DNA from: JBEKYD01 sp052325345
GTDB lineage: Bacteria > Acidobacteriota > Terriglobia > Bryobacterales > Bryobacteraceae
DNA length: 64,000 nt
Reading direction: 5' to 3'
NCBI GenBank assembly: GCA_052325345.1
Contig: JBKQVG010000251.1
Span: 1-64,000 of the forward strand
Part shown: piece after piece, positions 53,694-62,805 of the stretch
Layout: every line of letters begins with the position of its first letter
How positions within the stretch are numbered: position 1 is the stretch's first letter
Program-made: the position numbers and the translations under genes
Notes under the pieces: model-generated
The model's input: only the letters and a program-made list of their open reading frames with translations
Told to the model about the DNA's origin: nothing
Databases searched by the model: none

Positions 53694-54142
53694 TTCTTCT
53701 TCCCGGCAGGTGGCAGATCCTCTGGCGAGGGCATGGAAGCCGGTCCGCCGCCCGCCGGAGGAGCCATCCCGCCGTGCGGATTCGCACCGCCCGGCATGGC
53801 GCCGCCGTGGGGCGTCCCGCCTGAATCCTTGCGGCCCACCACCACCCACTTGCCGCCCTGCCGCTCGAGCTGGTACTGAATCGCCATGCCCGCCCCGGCG
53901 GGTGCGCCTTTGGGAACGAAACTCGCGGTGGCATTGGCCTTGTTGCCGTTGAACTCCACGGAAGTGACCGTCAGCTCCATGGCTCCCATGTTGAGACCCG
54001 CTTTACTGACGTGGTCGATGATCCCCTGTCGGACCGCTTCCTTGTCCGTATTGCTGCGATTGCAGGCAGCCAGACAAAGGATCAGCGCGAGTATGCACCA
54101 TAATCTCACAAGGTTGATTATAACCGGGAAGGGAGGCGGCAT
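53690..54142 (-). CDS. Small lipoprotein of unknown function
   Basis: 150 aa. Signal peptide ending in a lipobox LCLAAC (about residues 22-27), so an acylated cysteine is expected. The middle (KANATASFVPKGAPAGAGMAIQYQLERQGGKWVVVGR) resembles DUF4878-like or NTF2-like accessory folds. The C-terminal 50 residues are Gly/Pro/Met-rich and low-complexity. It is translationally coupled to the flavoprotein. Confidence 0.7.
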   Translation of the reverse strand: MPPPFPVIINLVRLWCILALILCLAACNRSNTDKEAVRQGIIDHVSKAGLNMGAMELTVTSVEFNGNKANATASFVPKGAPAGAGMAIQYQLERQGGKWVVVGRKDSGGTPHGGAMPGGANPHGGMAPPAGGGPASMPSPEDLPPAGKKK

Positions 54143-54163
54143 CCCGAAAGCGGGGCAAAAAAC

Positions 54164-54204
54164 GGGTCAGCCTGAACTAATACCTTTTCGATCGATCGAA
54201 AAGG
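54164..54204 (-). repeat. REP-like element upstream of the RAYT gene
   Basis: A 15-bp block GGGTCAGCCTGAACT (54164-54178) followed by a fully self-complementary 22-bp palindrome (54183-54204). The reverse complement of the same block-plus-stem layout occurs twice after the transposase gene, so the RAYT is bracketed by inverted copies. Confidence 0.7.
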
Positions 54205-54265
54205 AGGCAGAGGTGACTGGCACAATTACAGAGAATCGCGAGGGTGTCGGCACACGGTATTGTGT

Positions 54266-54985
54266 ATGCCTCGACATCCTCGCTGTGTCTTTCCAGGAAC
54301 TGCGTTTCATGTCACGCAGCGCGGCGTCAATCGCGCCGATGTCTTTTTCTCTCGAGCGGATCGCGAAACCTACCTGGGCCTGGTCCGCGACCAGCGGCAG
54401 GAAGCCGGCGTACGGGTGCTGGGCTGGTGCCTGATGAGGAATCACGTCCACTGGGTGGTGGTGCCGGAGCGGGAGGATTCGCTGGCGGTGTTGTTTCGGC
54501 GAGTGCACGGCCGGTATGCGCAGTATCTCAACGCACGGCGTGGGCGAACGGGCCATCTATGGCAAAACCGGTACTTCGGTTGTCCGGTGGCAGCGGCGCG
54601 CGAGCTGAGCCTGCTGCGGTACGTGGCGTGGAACCCGGTGCGGGCGGGGTTGGTGGAGAGCCCGGAAGTTTGGCGCTGGTCGAGCGCGAAGGCCCATTTC
54701 GGTGGGCCGGAGGCCGAGGATATCGCCATATTGGATTGGAATTACTGGCGGGAGCGGGGCGATGCGGCATGGTGGAAAGAAGCGCTGTCGCAGCCGGACG
54801 ACCCGCGGCACTGGCAGCAACTCAGGCGGTCAACCTACGCGGGCGCACCGCTGGGCCCGGCGGAATTCGTAGCGGAAATGGAGCGGCGATTCGGTCGCCA
54901 ATGGAGGTGGCAAGGCCGCCCGCGGCGAGGGATGGGAAAAGCCGAAAAGGAGGCAGAGCCGACTGCCCCCTTTTCGGCTGCATGA
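54266..54985 (+). CDS. REP-associated tyrosine transposase (RAYT)
   Basis: Y1/HUH single-strand transposase of the IS200/IS605-related RAYT class, 239 aa from ATG 54266 (MPRHPRCVFPGTAFHVTQRG). The HUH motif is NHVHW (H60, H62). The catalytic tyrosine is in HGRYAQYLN (Y84 or Y87). The family segments GHLWQNRYFGCPV and LRYVAWNPVRAGLVESP are present. RAYTs are usually immobile, single-copy genes that spread REP palindromes. Here REP-like palindromes flank it on both sides and one overlaps its last codons. Confidence 0.9.
   Translation: MPRHPRCVFPGTAFHVTQRGVNRADVFFSRADRETYLGLVRDQRQEAGVRVLGWCLMRNHVHWVVVPEREDSLAVLFRRVHGRYAQYLNARRGRTGHLWQNRYFGCPVAAARELSLLRYVAWNPVRAGLVESPEVWRWSSAKAHFGGPEAEDIAILDWNYWRERGDAAWWKEALSQPDDPRHWQQLRRSTYAGAPLGPAEFVAEMERRFGRQWRWQGRPRRGMGKAEKEAEPTAPFSAA
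54941..54978 (+). repeat. Hairpin formed by the last codons of the RAYT gene
   Basis: GCCGAAAAGG (54941-54950) pairs with 54969-54978. The first arm and following GAGGCAGAG also occur beside the upstream palindrome (54195-54212). The element therefore encodes the C-terminus of its own transposase. Confidence 0.6.
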
Positions 54986-55066
54986 AAAGGTGCAAGTTCA
55001 GGCTGACCCATTTTCCTCTTTTCGGCTGCATGAAAAGGTGCAAGTTCAGGCTGACCCGTTTTCCTC
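54971..55066 (+). repeat. 48-bp REP-like unit, two tandem copies
   Basis: 54971-55018 and 55019-55066 are identical except for one base (CCCA against CCCG). Each carries a CTTTTC/GAAAAG stem and the block AGTTCAGGCTGACCC, the inverse of the upstream element. Further TTTTCCT units follow to about 55100. Confidence 0.8.
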
Positions 55067-55212
55067 GCATTTTCCTACCCATTTTCCTCGTTTTCCTACG
55101 GTTTGTGGCGATCTATCGCTTGTGAAGCAGGTGAGCGACGATCACGAGATCCGTTCTTCTATCACCACAGATGCTCGGAGCTATCCTAGTAGTTTCTATT
55201 AGGAGCTTCCCA

Positions 55213-56685
55213 ATGACGATCTCCCGCAGACGGTTACTGCAAACGGCATGCGTCGGTCCGTTCGTGGCCCGCGCCCAAACCCGGCCTGACAGGCTGCTAA
55301 AGCGCGACTTCGGCCGGCTGAACTTCGAGGCGACCACCCTGGGTCTGGGCGGTCAGGCTTCCCTGCAATGGACACCCGAGGGCATGGACCCAGTCCCAAT
55401 CATCCTCAAGGCCTTTCACCTGGGCATCAACTACTTCGACACGTCAAACGCTTACGGTCCCAGCCAGTTGAACTACGGCAAGGCGTTCCGTGAGCTGCAC
55501 CTGATCCCCGGCGAACCAGGGTACAACCAGAAGCTGCGGGAATCCATCTTCCTCACCAGCAAAACCGGTCTCCGCTGGGCCAAAGGCGGCATCCCCAACC
55601 CCAAGATCCGCAATTTCGGCAACGGACCGGCGGGCTCGCACGCCGCCGACGACGTCCGGCGCACGCTCAGCCAGATCTTCGGCGATGGAGCGGGGAACTA
55701 TCCGAAGGGTGCGTACCTGAACCTGGTGTTGTGCCATGCCCTGGTCACTCCGGAAGAAGTCGAGGCCCTCTACACCGGGCTCGACAAGACCGATCCCAAG
55801 GCCGAGCACATCGGCACCCTGGCCGTTCTGCGCGATCTGCGCGATGGCACCAATCTTACCGGCCTCAATCCCAAAGAGGAAAAGGCGATCCGGCACGTCG
55901 GATTCTCCGGCCACAACTCACCTCCGGTGATGATCGAGATGCTGCAGCGCGACACGGGGAACCTGCTGGACGGCATGCTGGTGGCCATCAACGCCAACGA
56001 CCGCCTTAATTTCAACATGCAGTATAACAACATTCCGGTGGCAGCCGCCCGCAAGATGGGCCTCATCGGCATGAAGACCTTCGCCGACGGATCCATGTAC
56101 GGCAAGCCGCCCATGTTCTCCAACAACCCTTCGCACGTGATCCGCACGGTCGGCAGCCCGTCGCTCCCCAGCCATCCGCTGATCCGGTATTCCCTGACCA
56201 CGCCCGGCATCTGCACGCTGATCGTGGGCACGGGCCAGATCGACGACGACCCCAAGAAGTGCCAGTTGGAGCAGAACCTGATCGCCGCGCAGATCAAATC
56301 CAATGGCCTGTCGGTGTCCGATCGCCGCGCCATCGAGAAAAGCACTGCCACGGTCCAGGACGGCAAAACCAACTACTTCCAATTGCCGCACCAGGATCTG
56401 ACGCCGCCGCGGAACGTGGCGCTCGCGCAGGACTCGGCCGGCGGGAAGCGCATCGTCAAGCTGACGTGGCAGACCGCCTACGCCGGCAGCGAGCCCATCT
56501 CGCACTATGAGATCTTGCGCGACGGCCAGACGATCGGCCGCGTGGACTATCGTCCGCAAGTCGACAAGACCCCCTTCCTGTTTGAAGACAAAACCGCAAT
56601 GGCGGGCGCTCACAAATATGCGGTCGCGACGATAGACGCGATCGGCCACCGCGCCGAGGCGGGCGCCCTGACGGCGTCCGAGTGA
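55213..56685 (+). CDS. Tat-exported aldo/keto-reductase-family protein with C-terminal Fn3-like domain
   Basis: 490 aa from ATG 55213 (MTISRRRLLQTACVGPFVARAQ), with AGGAG upstream. Tat-type SRRRLLQ leader. AKR elements: LGLGGQASL, the D/Y pair in INYFDTSNAYGPSQL, TSKTGLRWAKGG, VLCHALVTPEE, GFSGHNSPPVM and GLIGMKTFADGS. The last 90 residues (PPRNVALAQDSAGGKRIVKLTWQ; ISHYEILRDGQTIGRV) look like a fibronectin-III-type domain, uncommon on an AKR. It probably acts on periplasmic sugars. Function inferred from family only. Confidence 0.82.
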   Translation: MTISRRRLLQTACVGPFVARAQTRPDRLLKRDFGRLNFEATTLGLGGQASLQWTPEGMDPVPIILKAFHLGINYFDTSNAYGPSQLNYGKAFRELHLIPGEPGYNQKLRESIFLTSKTGLRWAKGGIPNPKIRNFGNGPAGSHAADDVRRTLSQIFGDGAGNYPKGAYLNLVLCHALVTPEEVEALYTGLDKTDPKAEHIGTLAVLRDLRDGTNLTGLNPKEEKAIRHVGFSGHNSPPVMIEMLQRDTGNLLDGMLVAINANDRLNFNMQYNNIPVAAARKMGLIGMKTFADGSMYGKPPMFSNNPSHVIRTVGSPSLPSHPLIRYSLTTPGICTLIVGTGQIDDDPKKCQLEQNLIAAQIKSNGLSVSDRRAIEKSTATVQDGKTNYFQLPHQDLTPPRNVALAQDSAGGKRIVKLTWQTAYAGSEPISHYEILRDGQTIGRVDYRPQVDKTPFLFEDKTAMAGAHKYAVATIDAIGHRAEAGALTASE

Positions 56686-56817
56686 CGCAGCGGCCAGGCG
56701 GCGCCGATTGGCAATCGGCGGCAGGATGCCATCCCGCCCCACACAGCAGCATAGCCGCAACCAAGGCGGGGGCTATCTCAGCGTTTGCGGGGAGCGGGAA
56801 AAGTTATGCGAGAGGAG

Positions 56818-56837
56818 CGCCGGGAAGAGTCCCGGCG
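56818..56837. terminator. Perfect 8-bp GC-rich hairpin between convergent genes
   Basis: CGCCGGGA, loop AGAG, TCCCGGCG. It lies between the aldo/keto reductase and the S10 peptidase, both transcribed toward it, so it may stop transcription from both sides. No T-run is present on either side. Confidence 0.4.
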
Positions 56838-56888
56838 TGGCAGACTTAGAGTCCGCTCCACGACACAGTGCAATACGTGCTTGGCGGC

Positions 56889-58436
56889 TCAGTGTTTGGC
56901 GAACATCGCCTGCACGTCTTTGCGCAAGGCGCCTTGGCTGTCGGGACGGCTATAGAACATGTGGCCGCCGGGATATTCCTGAACGGCGACACGCGCCGGA
57001 TCGCCCATCACAGGCATCTGGTCGACCGTGAGCACGGAGCCCATGAAGGGGCACGAGAGATCGTTCCAGCCGTGCGCGATGACGATGCGCAACTTCGGAT
57101 CGGCCGCAACCGCCTCCCGCAGGTCGGGCACGGCGCCCATGAGCAGGGAACGGCTGTCGCGATCCCACTGGTTATTGACGTCGTAGCTGAGCGTGTTGTA
57201 GCGCGCATCGGTCTTCCAGCCGACGACGCGCGTCACAAAATCCACCATCGCGGTAGTGGTCGGCGCGATGATGCTCTCGAGGATGGGATCGTTGGCGCGC
57301 TGTTCGGGGGCAAAAGGAAACGGGTCGTACCCGGTCACATTCGAGTCGTAGACGCTGCCGATCTTGCCGCTCTCGCGGAAGACCTCGCGCAGATAGGCGC
57401 GGGTGTCCAGGCGGCCGCCGGCCCGCCGCACGAATTTCTCCTCCAAGCCGGTCATCTCGGTCACGCGTTTCACGATGCGAGGCGTGGCCTCCGGATCGGA
57501 GCGGCCTTTCAGCAAGTCGGTGGCATACTCGCCGCGAGTGTACGCAATGACAGGCGCCATGGCTTCCGGGGTGAGCTTGTGCTGGCGCTCCAGGCGCGCC
57601 GCCGTGATCGATGGCAGCGTGAGCATCCAGGGAATGGGAGAGATGTCGCGGTTCTCGTCCAGCGCCGGATTCAGATACGGCGAGACCAGCACGACGCCGT
57701 TCATCGCCACGCCGAGCTGGGATTGGAGGTAATGGGTGATGCGCGGGCCGCGATAGCCGCCGTAGCTCTCTCCGACCAGATATTTTCGCGAGCTCAGGCG
57801 GCCGTTCTTCACCAGCCAGTCGTAAACGATGCGCGAGAGATAATGGATGTCGTTATCGGTGCTGTAAAACTGTTTCTTGGTTTCGTCGGCGGAAACCAGC
57901 GACCGGCTATAGCCCGTGCCGACGGGATCGATGAACACCATGTCGGTGAAATCCAGCCAGGTGCCGGGATTGTCGGTTAACTTGGCGGGATCGGACGGGC
58001 TGTCCCCTTCCTCGCCGAACTCGATGTGCTTCGGTCCGATGGCGCCGAAATTCAGAAAGACGGAAGCCGCGCCGGGGCCGCCATTCAGGGCGAAGGTGAC
58101 CGGACGGTCCTGGCCCTCGATGGTGTACGCGGTAAAGACCACTTCGGCAATCTTCTTGCCGGTGTTGTCGTTCACCGGCAGCGTGCCCACGAGCACCGTG
58201 TAGTGCAGCGTTTTGCCGTCGAGCTGAATGCTCTGCGCTACGTGCGCGTCGGCGGGCAGCGGAGCCGGCTTCTCGGCCGCTTTCTCTTTGGCGGCATCTT
58301 TCGCATCGGCCGGCGCCGCAGGCCCAGGTTTGGTCTCCTGGGCCACGGCAACGGAAGAGCCAAAGGCCAGCAGGAGCACGGCGAGGATGCCGGCATGGGC
58401 ATGGTCACGAACTAAGGGCAGCGGGATGGATCTCAT
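56889..58436 (-). CDS. Secreted serine carboxypeptidase (peptidase family S10)
   Basis: 515 aa from ATG 58436 (MRSIPLPLVRDHAHAGILAVLL), which gives a signal peptide; the frame extends 42 codons upstream. The nucleophile lies in YLVGESYGGYRGPR (GESYGG). The oxyanion region reads FALNGGPGAASVFLNFGAIGP. The late histidine is in YPGGHMFYSR. A Lys/Ala/Pro-rich linker follows the signal peptide. S10 enzymes remove C-terminal residues at acidic pH, fitting an acid-soil organism. The family is unusual outside eukaryotes but recurrent in Acidobacteriota. Confidence 0.85.
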   Translation of the reverse strand: MRSIPLPLVRDHAHAGILAVLLLAFGSSVAVAQETKPGPAAPADAKDAAKEKAAEKPAPLPADAHVAQSIQLDGKTLHYTVLVGTLPVNDNTGKKIAEVVFTAYTIEGQDRPVTFALNGGPGAASVFLNFGAIGPKHIEFGEEGDSPSDPAKLTDNPGTWLDFTDMVFIDPVGTGYSRSLVSADETKKQFYSTDNDIHYLSRIVYDWLVKNGRLSSRKYLVGESYGGYRGPRITHYLQSQLGVAMNGVVLVSPYLNPALDENRDISPIPWMLTLPSITAARLERQHKLTPEAMAPVIAYTRGEYATDLLKGRSDPEATPRIVKRVTEMTGLEEKFVRRAGGRLDTRAYLREVFRESGKIGSVYDSNVTGYDPFPFAPEQRANDPILESIIAPTTTAMVDFVTRVVGWKTDARYNTLSYDVNNQWDRDSRSLLMGAVPDLREAVAADPKLRIVIAHGWNDLSCPFMGSVLTVDQMPVMGDPARVAVQEYPGGHMFYSRPDSQGALRKDVQAMFAKH

Positions 58437-58549
58437 GTGGCTACGATAGCGTAAAATGGGCGGCTTGCGGCTTGCCCCAGGCCGGCATCGACGGATTGGC
58501 CGCGCCACGGGGCGGCCGCTTCGCGTGGCCGAAGGCCGACCGCCGAGCA

Positions 58550-58579
58550 CTGACAGCTTCACGTCTCCTCGCCTATAAT
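58550..58579 (+). promoter_or_regulatory. Sigma-70 promoter of the amidohydrolase gene
   Basis: CTGACA (58550-58555), an 18-bp spacer and a consensus TATAAT (58574-58579). GCCTATAATC is repeated 14 bp later (58585-58594), immediately before the ATG, so a second -10-like element overlaps the start. Confidence 0.5.
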
Positions 58580-58597
58580 CTGCGCCTATAATCGGTT

Positions 58598-59476
58598 ATG
58601 CGGAATGTGTCGCGCCGCTTATTTCTGGGAGCCTCTGCCGTGAGCGCATTCGCCGCCGAATACCGCATCATCGATCCGCACGTACACGTGTGGAAGCACG
58701 ATCCCGAGTATCGGTTCGCAGCCGGGGCCAGAGTGCCCGACCGCGACGCCACGCCGGAGCAACTGCTGGCGCTCATGAAAGCCAACGGGGTTGCCCGCAC
58801 CGTCATCATTCAGGTGATTCACTACCGGTACGACAACCGCTACCTGGCCTCGGTCCTGAAACGCTACCCCGGTATCTTTCAAGGGGTGGCGCGCGTCGAT
58901 CCGCTCGATCCCGCCGCTCCGGACCACCTGTCGCGCCTCACCGCGGATGGCTTTCGCGGGGTTCGTTTGAGCCCTTCCGGGGGAGCGTCCGGCGATTGGT
59001 TCCACGGCCCGCTGATGCCGCCGCTCTGGAAGCGCTGCCAGGAGTTAAAGGTCCCCATGACCGTGCTGGCGCCGATCGGCCGCATGCCCGAAGTGGGGTT
59101 GTTGCTCGAACGCACACCGGATCTCACCGTGGTGATCGATCACATGGCCGATTGCCCCGTCGATCAGCCGCTCGAGCTGGAGAAGTTGATCGCCCTGCGG
59201 CGCTATCCCAACCTGTTCGTGAAAATCTCCCACACCTGGTCGCTCTCGCACCAGAGTTACCCCTGGCTCGACGCGCAGGAACTGGTGCGCCGCCTGCACG
59301 CCGCGTTCGGCCCCGAGCGTTTGATGTGGGCCACGGATTGGCCAATTATCGAGGCCACGGCCACCTACCATCAAGCCTTGACAGTGGTTCGCGACGACAT
59401 GAAGTTTCTCAACGCCGAAGACAAACGCTGGATTCTCAGCAAAACGATCGAACGCGTGTGGCCTTTTGGCATTTAG
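58598..59476 (+). CDS. Exported amidohydrolase (amidohydrolase-2 / PDC-hydrolase family)
   Basis: 292 aa from ATG 58598 (MRNVSRRLFLGASAVSAFAAE), Tat-like SRRLFLGAS leader. TIM-barrel metal-dependent hydrolase: metal ligands in IDPHVHVW, a histidine in HMADCPVD, and the catalytic aspartate in MWATDWPI. This subfamily includes 2-pyrone-dicarboxylate and lactone hydrolases. With several sugar-oxidation genes in the window a lactonase role is possible, but unproven. Confidence 0.85.
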   Translation: MRNVSRRLFLGASAVSAFAAEYRIIDPHVHVWKHDPEYRFAAGARVPDRDATPEQLLALMKANGVARTVIIQVIHYRYDNRYLASVLKRYPGIFQGVARVDPLDPAAPDHLSRLTADGFRGVRLSPSGGASGDWFHGPLMPPLWKRCQELKVPMTVLAPIGRMPEVGLLLERTPDLTVVIDHMADCPVDQPLELEKLIALRRYPNLFVKISHTWSLSHQSYPWLDAQELVRRLHAAFGPERLMWATDWPIIEATATYHQALTVVRDDMKFLNAEDKRWILSKTIERVWPFGI

Positions 59477-59499
59477 CGCGAAGCTGTCAACTAACGGCG

Positions 59500-59518
59500 G
59501 CGCGCCCAACCGGCGCGC
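59500..59518. terminator. GC-rich hairpin after the amidohydrolase gene
   Basis: GCGCGCC, loop CAACC, GGCGCGC, 23 bp after the stop codon. A perfect 7-bp stem without a T-run; possible terminator. Confidence 0.35.
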
Positions 59519-59658
59519 GGGAGGCGCCGGTTGCCGCGTTGAGAGCTATTGGCCGATTGAACAGAGGCAACGTGCGGATACGCACACCCTCGCCGTCCTC
59601 TTGTCCGGCTGGAGTATCCTCAGGCCGGGATAAGACGTCCTGATAAGCGGAGGGGTTT

Positions 59659-59979
59659 ATGAATATCCACGTGCGGATGCACCGCTGGGTTGTGTGGTGG
59701 ATCTATGTGGGCGTGGTCTGCGGTGTCGTCGCTCTGGTCAATATTTTTGGCCGGGACCTTTCTCGAGCGCAGGAAAGGCTGATTCTGCTGGTCGGTGTCT
59801 TGCATTGGGTGGTGGGAGGCCTGGTGTGCTACGCCTGCGACGCCATTCGAATCGACGGGGCGTCCGAGGAACCGGGAAACCGGGAACCGCCGAAACCGCG
59901 GGAGGGGCGGGAATGGCATCCCGCATCCGATTTTCTTCTCCCCGGAGGCAAGAAAAGCCTTCTGCCGCCGAGATACTGA
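59659..59979 (+). CDS. Small two-TM membrane protein
   Basis: 106 aa behind GGAGGGG. Two TM helices (about residues 9-31 and 40-62; WVVWWIYVGVVCGVVALVNIF and LILLVGVLHWVVGGLVCYA), then a charged C-terminal tail of about 40 residues rich in Pro, Glu and Arg. No family recognised. Confidence 0.6.
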   Translation: MNIHVRMHRWVVWWIYVGVVCGVVALVNIFGRDLSRAQERLILLVGVLHWVVGGLVCYACDAIRIDGASEEPGNREPPKPREGREWHPASDFLLPGGKKSLLPPRY

Positions 59980-60089
59980 ACCCGGCGCCCGCCGGGGGGT
60001 TCAACGATGAAGTTGGGCGGCCGGCGCCTTTTGAACTCCTTTTTAGCGGCGGCGCGTAACCTTTTCCGCCTCGCACAGTATAACGGTCG

Positions 60090-62597
60090 ATGGCCGCCAT
60101 ACTGCAGGACTTCCGGTATTCGGTCCGCTCTCTGCGCAAGTCGCCCGTTTTCCTGGCCGTGGCCGTGCTTTCGCTGGCTTTGGGCATCGGCGCCAACACG
60201 GCCATCTTCACCCTCATTAACCAGCTCATTTTGCAGCCGCTTCCGGTGACAGATCCGGAGCAGCTCGTGATGCTGGCCGGACGCGGCAAGCACTACGGCG
60301 GCAACAACGGGCGGGATAAGATTTCTTACCCGATGTACCGGGAAATCCGCGACAAGAACCAGGTTTTCAGCGGTATGTTCTGCACCTACCCGAGCACGGT
60401 GAGCGCGTCGTTCGAAGGCCGCACGGAGCTGATCGGGGCCGATTTCGTTTCGGGCAACTACTTCCCGGTTCTGGGTATCGGCGCGGCGGTGGGCCGTGTG
60501 TTCCACGCTTCCGACGACCTGATTCAGGGCGGGCACCCGCTGGCGGTGCTCAGTTACGGGTATTGGCGCGCGCGTTTTGGCGCGGACCGGAGCATCGTAG
60601 GAAAGAAGATCGTGGTCAACGGCCGGACGTTGACGATTATCGGCGTGAGCCAGGCCGGATTCGACGGCGTGGAACCGGGCCGCGCGCCCCAGATTCGCAT
60701 TCCGATGACCATGAAAGACGACCTGCCGCGCGCGTCGGGTTACATCGGCCGTTTGAACGACGACCGTTTCCGCTGGACCGAAGTATTCGGCCGTCTCAAG
60801 CCCGGCATGACCATGGAAAAGGCGCAGGCGGGGCTGCAGCCGCTGTTCCACCAGATCCTGAACCGGGAAGTGACGGAGAAGCCGTTTGCGAAGGCCTCGC
60901 CGCTGGTCAAACGGGAGTTTCTGAGAATGTGGATGCAGGCGATGCCCGGATCGAAGGGTCGCTCCAACCTGCGGAGCACGTATGCCAAGCCGCTTTTTGC
61001 GTTGATGGGCATCGTCGGCCTGGTGCTGTTGATCGCCTGCTCGAACCTGGCCAATCTGCTGATCGCGCGGGCCTCGGCGCGGCAGAAGGAGATCGCCGTG
61101 CGCCTGGCGTTGGGCGCGGGGCGCGGCCGGCTCATCGGCCAACTGCTGGTGGAAAGTCTCGTGCTGGCCGCGGTGGGCGGCGTTCTGGGGGTTGGTCTGG
61201 CGGTCTTCATCGACCAGGCGTTGATCGATTTCCTGCCCTCGGGCCACACCCCGCTGTCGCTTTCCGCCACGCCGGATTGGACCGTTCTCGGCTTCACCTT
61301 CGCCGTCTCGCTCGGGGCCGGCGCTTTATTCGGATTGGTTCCGGCCTGGCAATCCACGCGGCCGCAACTGGCGAGTACCTTGAAGGACCAGGCGGGCGCG
61401 GTAATTCACGGCGGCTCCGCCGGCTTGCGCAAGGCCCTGGTGGTGGCGCAGGTTTCGCTGTCGCTGCTGCTGCTGATCGGCGCCGGATTGTTTCTGCAGA
61501 GCCTGCGCAACCTCAAGACCCTGAATCCGGGCTTCGAGGTCAAGAATTTGGCCGCGTTCGATGTCGACCCCACCTTGAGCCGCTATGATCCGAAGTGGAC
61601 CGCGGATTACTACCGCCGCCTGCACGAGCGGTTGAGCGCGCTCGCCGGGGTAGAGTCTCAAGCCTTCGCGGAGGTTCCGGTGCTGGAAGACGACGAGTGG
61701 GATAACTGGATTACCATCGAGGGCTATTCGGTAAAGCCGGATGAGCGTCCCGATCCGCACATGCAGTATTGCAGTCCCGGGTTCTTCAAGACCCTCAAAA
61801 TCCCGGTGCTGCTGGGCCGCGACTTCGACGACCGCGACGCCGCCGGCGCGCCCAGGGTGGGAATCGTGAACCAGAAATTCGTGAAGCGATATTTTGGAGA
61901 CGCCAATCCTCTGGGCCGCCACGTCGGCTTCGGCATCGACCCGGGGACCAAGACGAATATCGAGATCGTGGGCGTGGCGGGAGACACGAAATACGAAAGC
62001 ATGCGCGACGAAATTCCTTACGAACTGTACATTCCCGACACCCAGAAAGGGTTTGCGGACGGGGAAACGGTTTACGTGCGCGCGCAGGGCGACCCGGCCC
62101 GCCTGTTCCATACCCTGCGCGCGGCGGTGGCGGGAGTGGATGCCAGCGTGCCGATGCACGACATGCGCACCTTGGACGACCAAATGGACATCTCGCTGCT
62201 CACCGAGCGGCTGCTGGCCACGCTTTCGAGCGTCTTCGGGTGTCTGGCAATACTATTGGCCGCGCTGGGGCTCTATGGGGTGATGGCTTTTATGGTGGCG
62301 CGCCGCACGCGCGAGATCGGCATTCGGATGGCGCTGGGCGCGGCGCAAGGCTCGGTGATGTGGATGGTTCTGCGCGAGACCCTGACGCTGGCCGGAATCG
62401 GCGTGGCCATCGGGCTTGGCGGCGCCTACGCCGTAACGCGGCTGATTCAAGCGCAGCTATTCGGAGTCGAACCCACCGACCTGCTCACCCTGGCCGCCGC
62501 ATCGCTGGGAATCGCAGCCGTGACCGCGCTGGCGGGCTACATCCCGGCCCGGCGAGCGACGGCGATCGATCCGATGACCGCCTTGCGCTGGGAGTAG
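60090..62597 (+). CDS. ADOP-type MacB/FtsX-like permease (third)
   Basis: 835 aa, starting MAAILQDFRYSVRSLRKSPVF with LALGIGANTAIFTLINQ in TM1. Two PCD-FtsX halves with TM clusters at about 290-440 and 715-830. It ends RRATAIDPMTALRWE. Like the 24495 copy it lacks the N-terminal prefix. No ATPase or PadR gene is adjacent. Confidence 0.9.
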   Translation: MAAILQDFRYSVRSLRKSPVFLAVAVLSLALGIGANTAIFTLINQLILQPLPVTDPEQLVMLAGRGKHYGGNNGRDKISYPMYREIRDKNQVFSGMFCTYPSTVSASFEGRTELIGADFVSGNYFPVLGIGAAVGRVFHASDDLIQGGHPLAVLSYGYWRARFGADRSIVGKKIVVNGRTLTIIGVSQAGFDGVEPGRAPQIRIPMTMKDDLPRASGYIGRLNDDRFRWTEVFGRLKPGMTMEKAQAGLQPLFHQILNREVTEKPFAKASPLVKREFLRMWMQAMPGSKGRSNLRSTYAKPLFALMGIVGLVLLIACSNLANLLIARASARQKEIAVRLALGAGRGRLIGQLLVESLVLAAVGGVLGVGLAVFIDQALIDFLPSGHTPLSLSATPDWTVLGFTFAVSLGAGALFGLVPAWQSTRPQLASTLKDQAGAVIHGGSAGLRKALVVAQVSLSLLLLIGAGLFLQSLRNLKTLNPGFEVKNLAAFDVDPTLSRYDPKWTADYYRRLHERLSALAGVESQAFAEVPVLEDDEWDNWITIEGYSVKPDERPDPHMQYCSPGFFKTLKIPVLLGRDFDDRDAAGAPRVGIVNQKFVKRYFGDANPLGRHVGFGIDPGTKTNIEIVGVAGDTKYESMRDEIPYELYIPDTQKGFADGETVYVRAQGDPARLFHTLRAAVAGVDASVPMHDMRTLDDQMDISLLTERLLATLSSVFGCLAILLAALGLYGVMAFMVARRTREIGIRMALGAAQGSVMWMVLRETLTLAGIGVAIGLGGAYAVTRLIQAQLFGVEPTDLLTLAAASLGIAAVTALAGYIPARRATAIDPMTALRWE

Positions 62598-62805
62598 CCG
62601 GCCGCAATGAACTCAGACTCCCAGATCGGAATCACGCCACGGCCGAATGCCGCCCGTTAGCGGGAATTAACGCCCGGCGCGAAGCCGCAACGACAACCGC
62701 GGGCGAAAACGTCCGCTCCGCGACATCAATAACGCCTTTTAACTCCGCCAAGTCCGTGGATAGGCGCTAACCTGAATCTTTCAGGGCGAGGTTTTCGCTT
62801 CCGAT

